From the NCBI RefSeq assembly GCF_023053635.1, contig NC_086183.1, positions 32,159,501 through 32,223,500 on the forward strand: DNA of 64,000 nucleotides. The letters are read 5' to 3'. This document shows positions 43,618 through 54,963 of this stretch, piece by piece (positions within the stretch are counted from its first letter, which is position 1; each line of letters opens with the position of its first letter). Origin of the DNA: Elgaria multicarinata webbii (lineage: Eukaryota > Chordata > Lepidosauria > Squamata > Anguidae). The position numbers and the translations under genes are program-made. The notes under the pieces were generated by a model. That model had not been told where the DNA came from, made no database searches, and saw only the letters and a list, made by a program, of their open reading frames with translations.

Positions 43618-45064
43618 CTAAACCTTGAATTTGCAAGAACGCCTTAAGTAAAAAGAGAAACGGATAAAAGTTGAAAAGAAGGACTAGCTAAAATCATGGA
43701 GGGCGCAGAAAAGATCTACGCAGAGCCGTCTACTTCTGAAGACCGGATGCTGAGAGCGAACTATAGAGGCAAAAGCCCTCACCTCCTTGTAAGCTTTCCA
43801 GAGGCCTCTGGATGGACCCACCATGGCTAGATCCAGCAAGTCCATCCGCGTGATCTCAAAACAATTTGAGGAAGCAAAATTCAGTGCACGCACAGACCCA
43901 GCGAAACTCCCTCCCAGCCCAACCTGATCGAAGCACCTTCGCCCTTCCTCCCCGTGAACTGGAATGGATCAGGGCTCAAAGCAAGAGCAAGAAAAGAAAA
44001 CAAAGAATTGCACCTACCTGTTGCCCGATTTATCCTCCAAGTAGCTATTCTCTCGCCGTCTCTGGTTGGAATGAGCAGCTGGTTTTAGCTGCCTAATGGG
44101 GCATCAGCATCAGCAGGGAGTGGGGGGGGAGCGGCACCTCCCACCGCACCCCCCTGGGAGACCCGCTCAACCTAATAGCAGAGCGGTTTGGTGCCACGCA
44201 GTGGGGAGCATGGTGGATCGAGTTTCTGATTTTCGAGTCTTTTTCTGTCACCTGTGGCTTTCCAGAAGCCCACCAGTATCTGCACCATGGCTTCGCCCTT
44301 TTGAATCCTTCTGGGTGCTATGTAGGCAAATTACTGTCTAAACCAGCCTTCCCCAGTTGAGTTCAGGTCAGGCACACCAGAGACCATTTGCCCAGGATTC
44401 TTCATGAGTTCTGTGCCCCTTGCCAAACTAGTTAGCCAGAGCCCCTAAAACTCATAATTCTTTGGTCCTGACCCTCCGCCATCAGCACCTCATCCATCTA
44501 TAGTACGATCTGGATCCCAAGGTAATTTTATTTGGTGCCCAGCAGCCTTAACTGATAAAAAGCACGTGCAATTACATTCGGAAGGAAAAGAAGAAGAAAA
44601 ATTCTCTCTTTTAAGATGCTTTCCAGTGAAAAGTCCAACTCACAGACTTTATTATACACTTTAATGCTGCCCCTCTTGTGGGATTTTATACACCATGGAT
44701 GCCCTATTCAGCTCATGTACATCTTCATATGTGAGCTTACGTCTCAACACAGGCGCTCCATGATCAGGAAGATCAAGGCATGGTCTGGAGCCGGGGGACG
44801 CGACCTTTTTGGGCCATGGGCACATTTGGCAATTTGAGAAACTCCTGGGCACCAGCACAAAATGGCTGGCATGGGAGGCGTGGCAAAGGACAAGCATCCT
44901 GCCCAAAAGACTGAGTACAAAGCAGAGGAGGGGGCTGAGCCCCTACATACATACTACACAACTCTTTTGAACCCACCATTTCCCAACACTAACCGAAACC
45001 GATTTCACAGCAAGCTTAGCTCCCGATAAGAAAATGTGTTAATTAGTTTTAAAAAGGGGGAGGA
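43618..45064. other. No gene recognised
   Basis: A minus-strand stretch at 43684-43893 has a donor-like GAG|GTGAGG but its peptide matches nothing known. A donor-like CAG|GTAGGTG occurs near 44020. Either could be an untranslated GNG8 exon, but neither can be supported. Confidence 0.35.
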
Positions 45065-45525
45065 GTATAGAATCATAGAATAGCAGAGGTGGAGGGGGCC
45101 TATAAGGCCATCGAGTCCACCCCCCTGGTCAATGCAGGAATCCACCCTAAAGCATCCCTGACAGGTGGCTGTCCAGCTGCCTCTTGAAGGCCTCCAGTGT
45201 GGGAGAGCCCACAACCTCCCTAGGTCACTGATTCCATTGTCGTACTGCTCTAACAGTCAGGATGTTTTTCCTGATGTCCAGCTGGAATCTGGCTTCCTGC
45301 ATCTTGAGCCCGTTATTCCGTGTCCTGCACTCTGGGAGGATCGAGAAGAGATCCTGGCCGTCCCCTGTGTGACAACCTTTCAAGGACTTGAAGAGTGCTA
45401 TCACGTCTCCCCTCCATCTTCTCTTCTCCAGGCTAAACATGCCCAGTTCTTTCAGTCTCTCTTCATAGGGCTTTGTTTCCAGGCCCCTGATCATCCTGGT
45501 TGCCCTCCTCTGAGCAGTAGGCCAC
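45065..45525 (-). mobile_element. CR1 LINE 3' region
   Basis: Minus-strand [58 protein letters not shown], with the CR1 terminus at 45068-45145. Confidence 0.92.
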
Positions 45526-45896
45526 CTTGGAAGCTGTTGGGAAAGAGAACAGCTCAATGGTGCCTCTAGAAAGTAGCTATCTAGGAGCACTCTGCATCTT
45601 GGGGTTTTGTCTGCATCCCCGCGTGCAATGCCATCTGCACCCACACAGAGGCACTATAAGCAAAAGAATAACACGACAGAAGACCTATGCAAACAGAAAT
45701 CCGAGACGCTCCTGAAGGCCCCTTCCTGCCATTTAAATTTGCCCCCCAAGCCTAAATTCGGGACACTAAAACTAGTTCGAAGAATTCCAAATCCTATCCA
45801 AAAGGATTAGTAGGGCTTGTGGAAATCCGTCCTACATACAACCAATCTCCCACAACCACCTCCTATTGGACCAGGAAGGTTTGTATTATCATCACC
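45526..45896. other. No feature recognised
   Basis: Nothing supported. Confidence 0.4.
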
Positions 45897-46014
45897 TTTA
45901 CGGCACAATCCTATGCATATTTAGACAGAAAAACTTCTCCAATCCCCAGCCAGCCATGCTGAGAGTTGTAGGGTTTTTCTTTCTTTCTAAACGTGTAGGG
46001 TTGTGCCCTTAAAT
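45897..46014. mobile_element. MITE, GCACAATCCTATGC family
   Basis: 'tttacggcacaatcctatgc', 'atatttagacag' at the left mirrors 'ttctaaacgtgtagggttgt', 'gcccttaaa' at the right; centre 'ccagccagccatgctgagag'. Confidence 0.75.
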
Positions 46015-46139
46015 TCACAACTGTCAGATGCTGGGAGACCCAGCATGCATCAAGGACAAAGGGCTTGAATTGAGTGGGGAGACCTGGAAGTAAACCCTTG
46101 CTTCATTCACCATAAACGTTTCTGGATGGCTTTGGACCC

Positions 46140-46262
46140 GCCAGGCCTCTTCTTTCTTGTCCTCACCTACCTCCCAGGGTTGTTGTGATGATAAAACAGC
46201 GTAAGCCTTAGGCACGCTGCCTTCAGCTCCTTCGAAGAATGGCAGGATACAAATATGAGTCA
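46140..46262 (+). mobile_element. SINE 3' tail fragment
   Basis: 'cacctacctcccagggttgt', 'tgtgatgataaaa' and 'gcaggatacaaat'. Confidence 0.5.
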
Positions 46263-46349
46263 CATTTCTAGGTAGCCTTCCTTTTAAGGCTATCCGAGTG
46301 CTTCTGTGCCAACTGCCAAACCATCTGTGTTCCTGTGGCATTTTAACGA

Positions 46350-46455
46350 TTTTGTGCAAAACGGAGCTCGGTGGTGGAGCCCTTGGTATGCATGCAAAAG
46401 GTTCTGGACTCAATCCCGGCAGCAATTCCAGGTACGGCTGGAAAAGAATCCTGCC
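46350..46455 (+). mobile_element. tRNA-derived SINE head
   Basis: 'gagctcggtggtggagccct' (A-box-like), 'ggttctggactcaatcccgg' (B-box-like). Same family, opposite strand, as 5455-5605. A matching 3' part ('ggagagctgttgccaatcag', 'gaactagatgggccagtggt') lies 530 bp on at 46985-47085. Confidence 0.55.
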
Positions 46456-46984
46456 TGAAATCCAGGGGACTTCAAAGTTGCGCAATGGCGCTGGGTCAGT
46501 TCTACGATGCAGCCAACGCGGGGCTTTTCATCCAAGCTGCGTGCTAAAACAAGCCGGGAACTTACTCTGACTTTTTTCTTCAAAGTGAGGTCACCACGGA
46601 CTTTCCGCCGCGTGACTTTGCTCCAGGGTTGAGCCGGGAGTGGACGGCAACCCCTGATTGGGTGCCAGAAGCCAGGCAGAGGGCAGGGTTGTGTTAATTA
46701 ACTTCTCTGATTCTGGGTTAATTCACCCCAATTTATATCCGAAACTGCACATTTATGGAGGGAGCTTTTATCCTTTTCTTTGCTGATGCACAGCTGTGCA
46801 ACTCCAGTTTCTAAAAATAGAGATCTATATTCCTTGACTGTTTTCTCTAATGGGGTGAAATTGGGGTGGGAAGGGGTGGAAGCTATTACTTCCATCTCGC
46901 CCCACCCCACCAGAAGTATGTTTTCCCAGGTTTTAGGGACAGCCAGCTCTGTGGAGAATAAGAGCAATGCGCTTTCCTCCTGTG
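46456..46984. other. Sequence between two SINE parts, no gene recognised
   Basis: Nothing recognised; possibly an unidentified insertion splitting the SINE. Confidence 0.35.
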
Positions 46985-47090
46985 CTCATCAAGATGAAGC
47001 CCTGGAGAGCTGTTGCCAATCAGAGCAGGCAATATTGAACTAGATGGGCCAGTGGTCTGACTCAATATAAAGAATCTTTTTATATTCCAA

Positions 47091-47229
47091 GGCCTTAGCT
47101 AGACCTAAGGTTTATCCCGGGATCATTCTGGAGTCATCCCTGTTCATGTAAATGACACAGGGGATCCCGGGAGCAGGCAGGGATGACCCCAGGATGATCC
47201 CGGGATAAACCTTAGGTCTAGCTAAGGCC
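47091..47229. mobile_element. GGCC-ended palindromic MITE with 3-bp duplication
   Basis: 139 bp, GGCCTTAGCTAGACCTAAGG...CCTTAGGTCTAGCTAAGGCC, flanked by CAA on both sides (47088-47090, 47230-47232). Confidence 0.85.
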
Positions 47230-47787
47230 CAAGTATCACCAACCCTTTCCAATGCCACCACATGTGTTTAAAGGTCCCTTTCTGAGCGCAGCGGCTGCTC
47301 CCCTTGTAAATATAACTCTTAGGTCTTTTCTACATGAGGCTTTTAACCCACCACTTTACCGAGGCTTCTATTTCTGGATTCATTTAGAGATGAAGATCAG
47401 TTCCTTTACACATGTTCCCCCCCCCCCCCAAGGCTTTTCTTTCTCTGCCTTACTATATGTTCCATTGCACAACCACTGGGTGGCGCTGTGGAATTGTGCA
47501 AATACACTGATGGTTTCATGGCTCCATTCAGGATATACCAGACTTTCCTGGTTAGAAAACCGTCAGCTAAGAGAGGCCCTGGAGGATGACGACGTTGTGT
47601 AAAGGACCTGCAAACTACTGTGAGTGAAGAATCTTGAACACACAATAAATGTCTCATGTAGAAAGGTGTGAGATGCCCCGATGTACTGTTTTACTTGCAT
47701 TTTCCGCCCTGAGATTCCTTGCAGTTGGAGAGCAGTTTATAAATTTTAGAAGTAAATAATCTTATTTATATCCTCCTTTACTTCTAA
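47230..47787. other. No gene recognised
   Basis: Nothing supported. Confidence 0.4.
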
Positions 47788-48098
47788 TAAAGAGCCTCAT
47801 GTGGCGCAGAGCAGTAAAGCAGCAGTTTCTGCAGCCGAAACTCTCCCCACGGCCTGAGTTCGATCCCAGCGGAAGCTGGTTTCAGGCAGCCGGCTTGGGT
47901 CGACTCAGCCTTCCATCCTCCCGAGGTCGGTAATATGAGTACCCAGTTAGCTGGGGGAAAGGTAATAACAGCCAGGGAAGGCAATGGCAAACCACCCCGC
48001 TATAAGGCCTGCCAAGAAAATGTCAGCGAAAGCTGGCGTCCCTCCAAGAGTCAGTAATGACTCAGTGCTTGCACGAGAGGTTCCTTTCCTTTCCCTAC
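47788..48098 (+). mobile_element. tRNA-derived SINE, full length
   Basis: The head 'gagcctcatgtggcgcagag' has the B-box-like 'gagttcgatcccagc', the body 'cttccatcctcccgaggtcg' and 'ggcaatggcaaaccaccccg', and the tail 'agtcagtaatgactcagtgc' then (TTTCC)n. The same SINE lies in opposite orientation in DACT3 intron 2. Confidence 0.8.
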
Positions 48099-49238
48099 TT
48101 CTAATAAGTACTTACAGGAACTAAAACACCACAAGGATGTATGAAACTGTTCACACCTATTTCATTGCCCAGTCGTCTCTGTGTTGGAAATAAGTCGGGT
48201 TTATTAGTGTGCGTAGGATTGTGAACTCCTGACTACTAAGACCATGACTCCTTGTACCTCTGAGCACAGCACAGGCAGAAACACACAGATGGCCTTGAAT
48301 TGAACCAACTGATGGGGGGAAGATGGAAGAAACAGGGACCCCCAAAATGCAAACCAGCCAGTAGGGTGTCTATTCACATCCACTACTTGCAGCACAGTGA
48401 ACTATTAAAAAAACAACCCCAAAGGTATTCCAAAAATGGAATTTCTGGGTTGTTACTGGGTTTGAAGGCCTCTCGAAGGGATGCACGGTCAAAGAACTCA
48501 GATAACCCCTTTGTAGGGAGGGCGAGAAAGGAGTGTGGATTCTCTGTCTCTCCCGGCTGTGCATTTCTCTAAGAGTGACTAAGAGCTAAGGGCTAAATAC
48601 AATGCCAACATCACCACCTCCCCTACACCCTGCCTGCTCCAGAGGGTGCCCCTCAGCCCTCCAGAGCAGATTTGGGGGGCACGCAGGGGGTTGCTGTGGA
48701 GAGGAAGGATTCGTCCACGTCTAACCACAAGTATAATAAAGTGTTAGTCTAAAAGGTGCTATAGAAAAAGGAGTTTTGTTATTGCTACCTGTAATAGGTG
48801 GCGGACTTGAACATACCTGAAACAGAAACCTATGAACACCCCCTGCCTTCTACTGATGTGGTCTTCTCACGAGGTTCTAGGGCCTGTGCAAACTCTACAT
48901 TGGACACACCCTTCACAATGCTTCTCCTGCAATGCTACAATTCCTTCTCAGCCTATAAAATTTGTTAATAAATAAATTGGGGGCTTGCTTCCAAAGCTAT
49001 GAAGGCCTCCAGCAGCTGGCCTCTTTCAGAGGCGACCCACTTTTTGAGGAAAGGGGGTGGGCAGCAATTCGCTCTTCTAACACTGGCAGATGTTACTCCA
49101 CTTTGGAAAAATGCAGCTATGAGACGAACCTGGTACACGTTCGCAGGGTTTGGCTGCTTTCGTTGGAGGAACTTTGCTGTGCGATGTGGCATCTGATCGA
49201 ATCCAGATGGAATTCTAGTTCCTTTGACCTGATGTCAT
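48099..49238. other. No gene recognised
   Basis: Nothing supported. Confidence 0.4.
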
Positions 49239-49265
49239 GCGTGTGTGTGTGTGTGTGTGTGTGTG
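49239..49265. repeat. (GT)n microsatellite
   Basis: About 13 GT units. Confidence 0.9.
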
Positions 49266-50066
49266 AGTGAGTGAGTGTGTAGGCGCGCCAAGACACACTC
49301 ACACAAGAGCGAGGTGGCTACCTCCAGACTCCAATTTCGCCATTCCCTCTGCGGCAGCTGCGATAAGGATGCTGAAAGTCTAAAATTAACCCCAGGAAAA
49401 TCTTATGCCGACGTCTGGAACAGATCAGAGTGATTCCAGAGACCAGGAGAGGGGCAGCCGGCAGGGTGTGAGCGCATACTTCAGCGCAGTTTGAAGGAGC
49501 CGAAGAAGGCAAGAGAAAGCGAGAAAGCACTGGCTCTTTAAAGCGGCAGGGGAGAGTGACTAGCGTCAAAGGCAGGCCTGGGGGCAGCAGCCACAGAAGA
49601 GGCGGTTGAAAGAACTCCACAGCAAGGGAAACGGGAGAGGAAGCAAAGCAGGGCAAGGGCCCAGGCCGCTCTGCACATGCTCAAATGCACACCCTATCAC
49701 TCTGCATTAGGTTCAACAACCAGGTAGAAGGTTACCCTCTCTTGGACATGTGCCAGGAAAGGAGGATGTAAAAAGTCAGAAAAAGAGCATGTAGACAGCG
49801 CTGTTGTCTTTAATTTCCCCACTTTGGTGCCTTTCAGAGGTACTCTGTACATGCTCCTTACACTGATGCTTTTTTAAAGCCATTTGCCTGTAGGACGGAA
49901 AGGCACACTCCATACACATAGAGTGACTTCTCCCACATGGGTCCATGGAGGCAAACTTTGCTTTGCTCAGAGGAAAGGCAATCTGCACATGCTCGGAAAC
50001 ACTCAAGCCTTCCTCCGTGTCTTTCAGAAGCTGGTATTTAGTCCCATCTTGCCTCTGAATGTAGAG
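49266..50066. other. No gene recognised
   Basis: Nothing supported. Confidence 0.4.
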
Positions 50067-50196
50067 CAGCCTTCCTCAACCTGGGGTGCTCCAGATGTGT
50101 TGGACTGCATCTCCCAGAATGCCCCAGCCAGCTGGCTGGGGCATTCTGGGAGTTGTAGTCCAACACATCTGGAGCACCCCAGGTTGAAGAAGGCTG
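50067..50196. mobile_element. Palindromic hAT-type MITE with exact 8-bp duplication
   Basis: 130-bp near-perfect palindrome from CAGCCTTCCTCAACC to GGTTGAAGAAGGCTG, with atgtagag at 50059-50066 and 50197-50204. The inverse strand carries 'actacaactcccagaatgcc' (50140-50159), close to the ZNF143/STAF site. This is the best-preserved copy of the family. Confidence 0.92.
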
Positions 50197-50449
50197 ATGT
50201 AGAGGTTTTGCAAAGTTGTCGTAAGAAGCTGCGATAGACTGTCTCACAGCCAGGGTTGGTAGACTTTCTCCTCCTCTTCCTCCATGCATTTCTCCACTCC
50301 CCTTTTAAAGCCATCTTAGGCACAGGCTATCTTGTGGCAGTGAGTTTCGCAAACTAAATCTGCACTGGGTAAAGATGGACTTCTCATTTCTCCAAAACCA
50401 TCGCCCACCAGTTTCATTCGGCATCCCGGTCTTTCTCATCTCAGCCATC

Positions 50450-50585
50450 TCTTTTTTTTTTTAAGCTGTTCACATTGTTTTAATTTTTCTGTGTTAAAAT
50501 GTTTAGACTATGTTGTACTTTGTATTTTTATGAATTGTTGTAAACCATCCAGAGCTTCGGCTACAGAGCAGTGTAGAAATGAAAT
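50450..50585 (+). mobile_element. L2/Vingi-like LINE 3' tail, diverged
   Basis: 'tgttgtaaaccatccagagc', 'ttcggctacagagcagtgta'. Confidence 0.65.
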
Positions 50586-51085
50586 GATGATGACGATGAT
50601 GATTTTGATCACTCGTACATAAAATTGCTCAATCTTATTTCACGTGTATATTGCGTTCTCGTTGATCAAAGCTCTTCACGTACACTACCACAGTCTTCCT
50701 TACAACAGCCCTATAAGGTAGTCCTGTGTGATTATCCTGACTCTTTAATGATTGGGGAGGTTGATGAAGCTGGGGGAAATAAGAGCATGGCCACCCAGCG
50801 AGTCCTTGGCAGAGATGAATCCGGGCTTTAAATTCCGCCAGCCTCCTCTTCCCCTCCCACCCCAAGACCTCTCCCACACTCTCCGTTGCTCGGCTCATCA
50901 CTCTCAGGCCGTTCGTTCGAGGCGCCCGTCTCTTCTCTCACACTTCCGGCATCGGAACTGGCTGGTGCGGTTGCCATGGCGACACGCCTGAGAGTGCCTG
51001 CATCCTCCAAGCAGTGGGTGAAGAAGATGAGTAGTGCCTTAACCCATGCTGGGTTATTATCCATCTCCTCCACAGATTGCATGTG

Positions 51086-51116
<31 letters not shown>

Positions 51117-51654
51117 ATGCATGGGGGAAAACCTTGCTACCTGTTCTGGTACCTTCCGCAGCAGGCCTGCACTTTTTGTGATCGGCCAAGGCGGACACAG
51201 TCCACTAGCCAGCAACAGCAGCCCATCAAGGCATCGATAAACTTTCTGATTTTGCAGCCTGGCCGAGGAGTCTGGAAATGTACCAAGGAGGGATGTACCA
51301 AGACCCTCCGCTAGGCCACAAAACGTGGCTCCATTAGGCTTGGGAATTCACAGGTTGCATCGACCTGCCAGGACATCTCTCTTCAAGCTTTAACAACAAC
51401 AACAACAATAATGCATCCACTCAGCCTTTGGAGATGGCTAATTTGGGTCATTTCAGCCCCCTGTTTCTGCTGCTGTTTTAGAAACCCATTCCCGTTGCTG
51501 AGCTGCATCGCTCTGGACCGCCGTCCTTCTGTGGTGCTTTTGGGGAGCCAGAGCGCCACTCTATCATAGTCCAGGGTTATGTAGTCTAACTGGCAACCAC
51601 TCTCCAAGGTAAGACTTTCTGTTCCCTGGGGCTCCGTGACGGTCTGGGGAGCTG
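50586..51654. other. No gene recognised; (GT)n at 51081-51116
   Basis: The only supported item is the GT microsatellite. The frames at 50886-51314 include it and look spurious. Confidence 0.4.
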
Positions 51655-51657
51655 AGA

Positions 51658-51735
51658 ATTAATTTTTGTGAACCGCCCAGAGAGCTCAGGCTATTGGGCA
51701 GTATAAAAGTGCAATAAATAAATAAAATAAAATTC
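51658..51735 (+). mobile_element. L2/Vingi-like LINE 3' tail
   Basis: 'gaaccgcccagagagctcag', 'gctattgggcagt', (AAAT)n. Confidence 0.85.
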
Positions 51736-51799
51736 ACTCCAGGCCTTCCTGCACGCAAGCCAGGTTGTGGCTCCTCCTTAATGCTACTATAGAATCTAT

Positions 51800-51840
51800 G
51801 TTCAGTGGGGCAGTGAATCCACTCCAGGTTCCAGACTATT
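51800..51840. mobile_element. Scrap of the CAGTGGAGGCTGG MITE
   Basis: 'cagtggggcagtgaatccac' and 'tccaggttcca'. Confidence 0.5.
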
Positions 51841-52066
51841 TGGGCTGAAAGCTCTGACTGTTAGTAACAGCCTCAGCAAAGGCATTTCAACCTTTTAGGA
51901 TGGGGCGGGGATGCACAAAATCTGGGAAATCATCAGTGATTGGCAACAGGGAGAAAGGGGGTGGGGTGAAGGCAAAAAGGCGTAATCTTCTGGGGAGCAG
52001 GCTGTTTTACTGTTTACTCTGTACTGTTTTACTCTGTACAGCACCATGTACACTGATGGTGCTATA

Positions 52067-52078
<12 letters not shown>

Positions 52079-52126
<48 letters not shown>

Positions 52127-52127
52127 G
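52079..52127. repeat. (AAT)n microsatellite
   Basis: About 15 units. Confidence 0.95.
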
Positions 52128-52310
52128 GGCCAAATTTGGACCCTGGAGCTGAGCTTCCCCACCCCTTCTGGCGATGGTCATCTCTGAGTGATGGCTGCCT
52201 TCGCTTTTTGCACTGCAACTCCTGCGTGGACCACAAGGTTTGCCTAGATGACCTTAGAGGTGACTTCCCATTCCCAGGCCTGAAATTAGATCTTTCTCTT
52301 TGGGGATCAT

Positions 52311-52502
52311 CAGTGCAGGCTGGTGGCTCCGATGTCAGTGGGGCAGTGAATCTGTTGCAGGATTCAGTCAGAACTCTAAAGGAGCTATCCGAAGTATTGT
52401 TAAAAGTGGATAAGAGCTCCTTGGATCGCTCATGTAGAGTTCTGACTAAAACCCGGAGTGGATTCACTGCCCCACTGACATCGGAGCCACCAGCCTCCAC
52501 TG
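52311..52502. mobile_element. Palindromic MITE, CAGTGGAGGCTGG family, best full-length copy
   Basis: 192 bp. 'cagtgcaggctggtggctcc' at the left and 'ggagccaccagcctccactg' at the right, arms about 80 bp. Flanks gggatcat and gtgataag agree at 5 of 8 positions, a weak 8-bp duplication at best. Confidence 0.88.
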
Positions 52503-52644
52503 GTGATAAGCTACCCCAGTTCTGATTTATGCAAATGAATTTCTACTCCACTCATCCAACTGGGACACGTTCAGTGCCATCCATGCTCTTAACAGTGGCA
52601 GAGAAGCCTCACAATGCCTATATAGGATAGGGAGGAGGAGGAGG

Positions 52645-53095
52645 ACAAGACAATACCTTGCAATTGACCAGACATAACAGTTATAGACTAAAAAGAAGAA
52701 AAACACTTACCACATCAACGTAGCAATACCTAATGACAAAAATGTAGAAAAGGAAAAGAGAGAAAAATATACACTACTAACCATAGAAGTTAAAGAACTA
52801 TGGCAACAGGAAATCGTCGCAATTATTCCATTAGTCACATCCGTCACAACAACAAAAACTATACAGAAAACCTTCAGAAACTGGGCCTACCAAAATACAT
52901 CCACACCAGTGTCCACAAAGCAGTCATACTTAAAGCATGTTCAATAGTCAGGAAATTCCTGAATCAGCAAAAGACAGCATGGCTTGGCAAACCCCATCAT
53001 GTTCATCTAGAAAAACCGCCAAGAGCAAGAAAAGAGAGATGATGATGATGATGATGATAATGATGATGATAATGATGATGATGATAATCACAAAA
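52645..53095 (+). mobile_element. R4/Dong (Rex6)-like LINE 3' end
   Basis: The frame ending at 53042 encodes the C-terminus of an R4-type ORF; joined translation segments read TIEVKELWQQEIVAIIPLVT, RKLGLPKYIHTSVHKAVIL and KACSIVRKFLNQQ, resembling the ...IIPVIIGATGIV...LQKTAILGTSHIIRKVL end of vertebrate R4 elements. The tail is (GAT)n/(GATAAT)n, 53039-53090. Confidence 0.6.
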
Positions 53096-53169
53096 ACTTT
53101 ACTGATCTAACAAGCTAAGATGAAATGTACCATTTTGGTTCCCTGCCTCCCCGCAAGAGACAGGTAGTC

Positions 53170-53236
53170 CTTGAAATATCCGCCCTGAGATCTTAATTAG
53201 GGCGGGATATAAATGTTTTAAATAAATAAATAAATG
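53170..53236 (+). mobile_element. LINE 3' tail
   Basis: 'ccgccctgagatcttaatta', 'gggcgggatataaatg', (AAAT)n. Confidence 0.6.
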
Positions 53237-54684
53237 TTAAATAAACCAGCCACAAATTCAACTAGAGTTTATGCTTAAAAAGACGATGTCCAATTCGGGG
53301 GGGGGGGGGGGACTCAGAGGAATATCCAAGGTGCAGCAGAGCCTTATGTGAGCTTGCTCAGAATTAAAAGCTTCATCCCATGTACCTGCTTCCCTCGGAT
53401 TATCCCTGTAACACTAAGCTTTTGTGGTTGTGGTTTATTTTTGGTACCGGGTGACAGCAATCCTTTGCATACCAGGAAGTGAGTTTAAGAGGGGGAATGT
53501 AAAAAAATCAATGGATGACCCAATTCAATTCAAATTTGGTATGCTTAAAGCTCTCCCTAATATCTATCACTGTGCCAATTTTGGTGTCTTTATCTTTAAA
53601 GCTTATGCAGATGTAAGCACTTCTTTTAAATCCTCCTCCTGCGCCCCAGCGGCGGCTCAGAAGAGACGCTCAAAAAGTAGGGGCTAAATATAGCGAATCT
53701 TTTTGCTTTAAGGCAGGGTGCCTGGGAGTACTTCGCAATCAAAGTAGATTATAAGGTGGAAAACTTCTGAGTCCTTTGCATGCAATTCGCAGTGACTGCA
53801 CAGTATAACGCTGGTGTAATAATCTGTCTCGCTGTGCTCAATGGGGTTGACTCCCAAGTGTGGCCAGGAGTGCAACCGTTGCTTGTTAAAACACACAACA
53901 CACACACAGAGAGAATCTTGGGGCACTTTAAAAGACCAATAAGATTCCATGGAACACAGAGCACTTCATCATTTAGCTTTGAGTGGGTGGGTGGGTGGAG
54001 ATAATGGGGGTTCACGCATGCCCCCCTCTTTTCCCAAATCCTCATAATATTCAGCAACTGCAGGACTCAAGAGAACCAGCACTGAGCCTCGGAGTTGTTG
54101 TTTTTTTTAAAAAAAGGGCCTACTATCTCCCATCTGGAAAACATTAGGAGGGGCCCTGGTCCACATCCCATGTTAAAAAAGAGAAGTCAGCAAAGTGACT
54201 CCCAAAAACGAAACAAAAAATCAGTCTCTCCCCTGGCTCCCTTCCCCCATGCTCAGGTTTCTATTGCAGTGACCTGGTGAGATATTCAGATGGTACAAAT
54301 TAGACACACACTTCAGAAAATAAGTTCCCCCACCCCACCCCATCCCACCCTCTGAGCCCTGTGCAGTTCTCAGACCACAGCTCAGGCCAAATGAATAAAT
54401 CAAATCTTGAAGGGCTCCCATGGACCCAGATTACTCACCCAGAGAAGAGTCATCTTGTAGCATCTCCGCATGATTCACTGAACTGGCCTGGACGCCTTCC
54501 AAACGGCCTCCAATGGGTTCGGCACCCATCCAGTCAAATTGGGTCATTCAATCACCGCACGCACAGAGGCACAACAGAGCGACTCACCCGTTGCATCTCT
54601 GCCGGAGGAGCGACTGTTCTGTGTAAACCTCCTCTCTTCTAATCAGTAAATATAAGCAATATGAAACTGCCTTAACCCCTTGCA
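53237..54684. other. No gene recognised
   Basis: A G-run at 53297-53311. A decayed repeat at 53905-53985 ('cttggggcactttaaaagac', 'cacttcatcatttagc') resembles a common amniote element, class not decided. Confidence 0.4.
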
Positions 54685-54890
54685 AGTGAGTCAGGAGATC
54701 CGGGTTCTAGTCCCCCCTCGGCCATGGAAACCCACTGGGTGACTTTGGGCCAGTCACAGACTCTCAGCCCAGCCTACCCCACAGGGCTGTTGTTGTGAGG
54801 ATTAAAATGGAGAGGAGGAAGAGGATTATGGATGCCGCCTTGGGTTCCTTGGAGGAAAAAAGGCAGGATATAAATGCAATTATCATCATA
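54685..54890 (+). mobile_element. tRNA-derived (Sauria-type) SINE
   Basis: 'gtcaggagatccgggttcta', 'gggccagtcacagactctca', 'cctaccccacagggctgttg', 'ggataaaatgcaat'-type end. Confidence 0.75.
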
Positions 54891-54920
54891 GGACAACACT
54901 GTGTGTTTCCTCTCAAAGCA

Positions 54921-54924
<4 letters not shown>

Positions 54925-54962
<38 letters not shown>
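54925..54962. repeat. (GT)n microsatellite
   Basis: About 19 GT units. Confidence 0.95.

Positions 54963-54963
<1 letters not shown>

Noticed and set aside
43684-43893. Minus-strand 70-codon frame with a donor-like site, candidate exon upstream of GNG8
   Set aside because: The peptide matches nothing known, no matching acceptor is clear, and GNG8 is complete without it.
47788-47890. tRNA-like sequence with a B-box
   Set aside because: Head of a dispersed SINE; the same unit recurs at 62815-63140 and continues into non-tRNA body.
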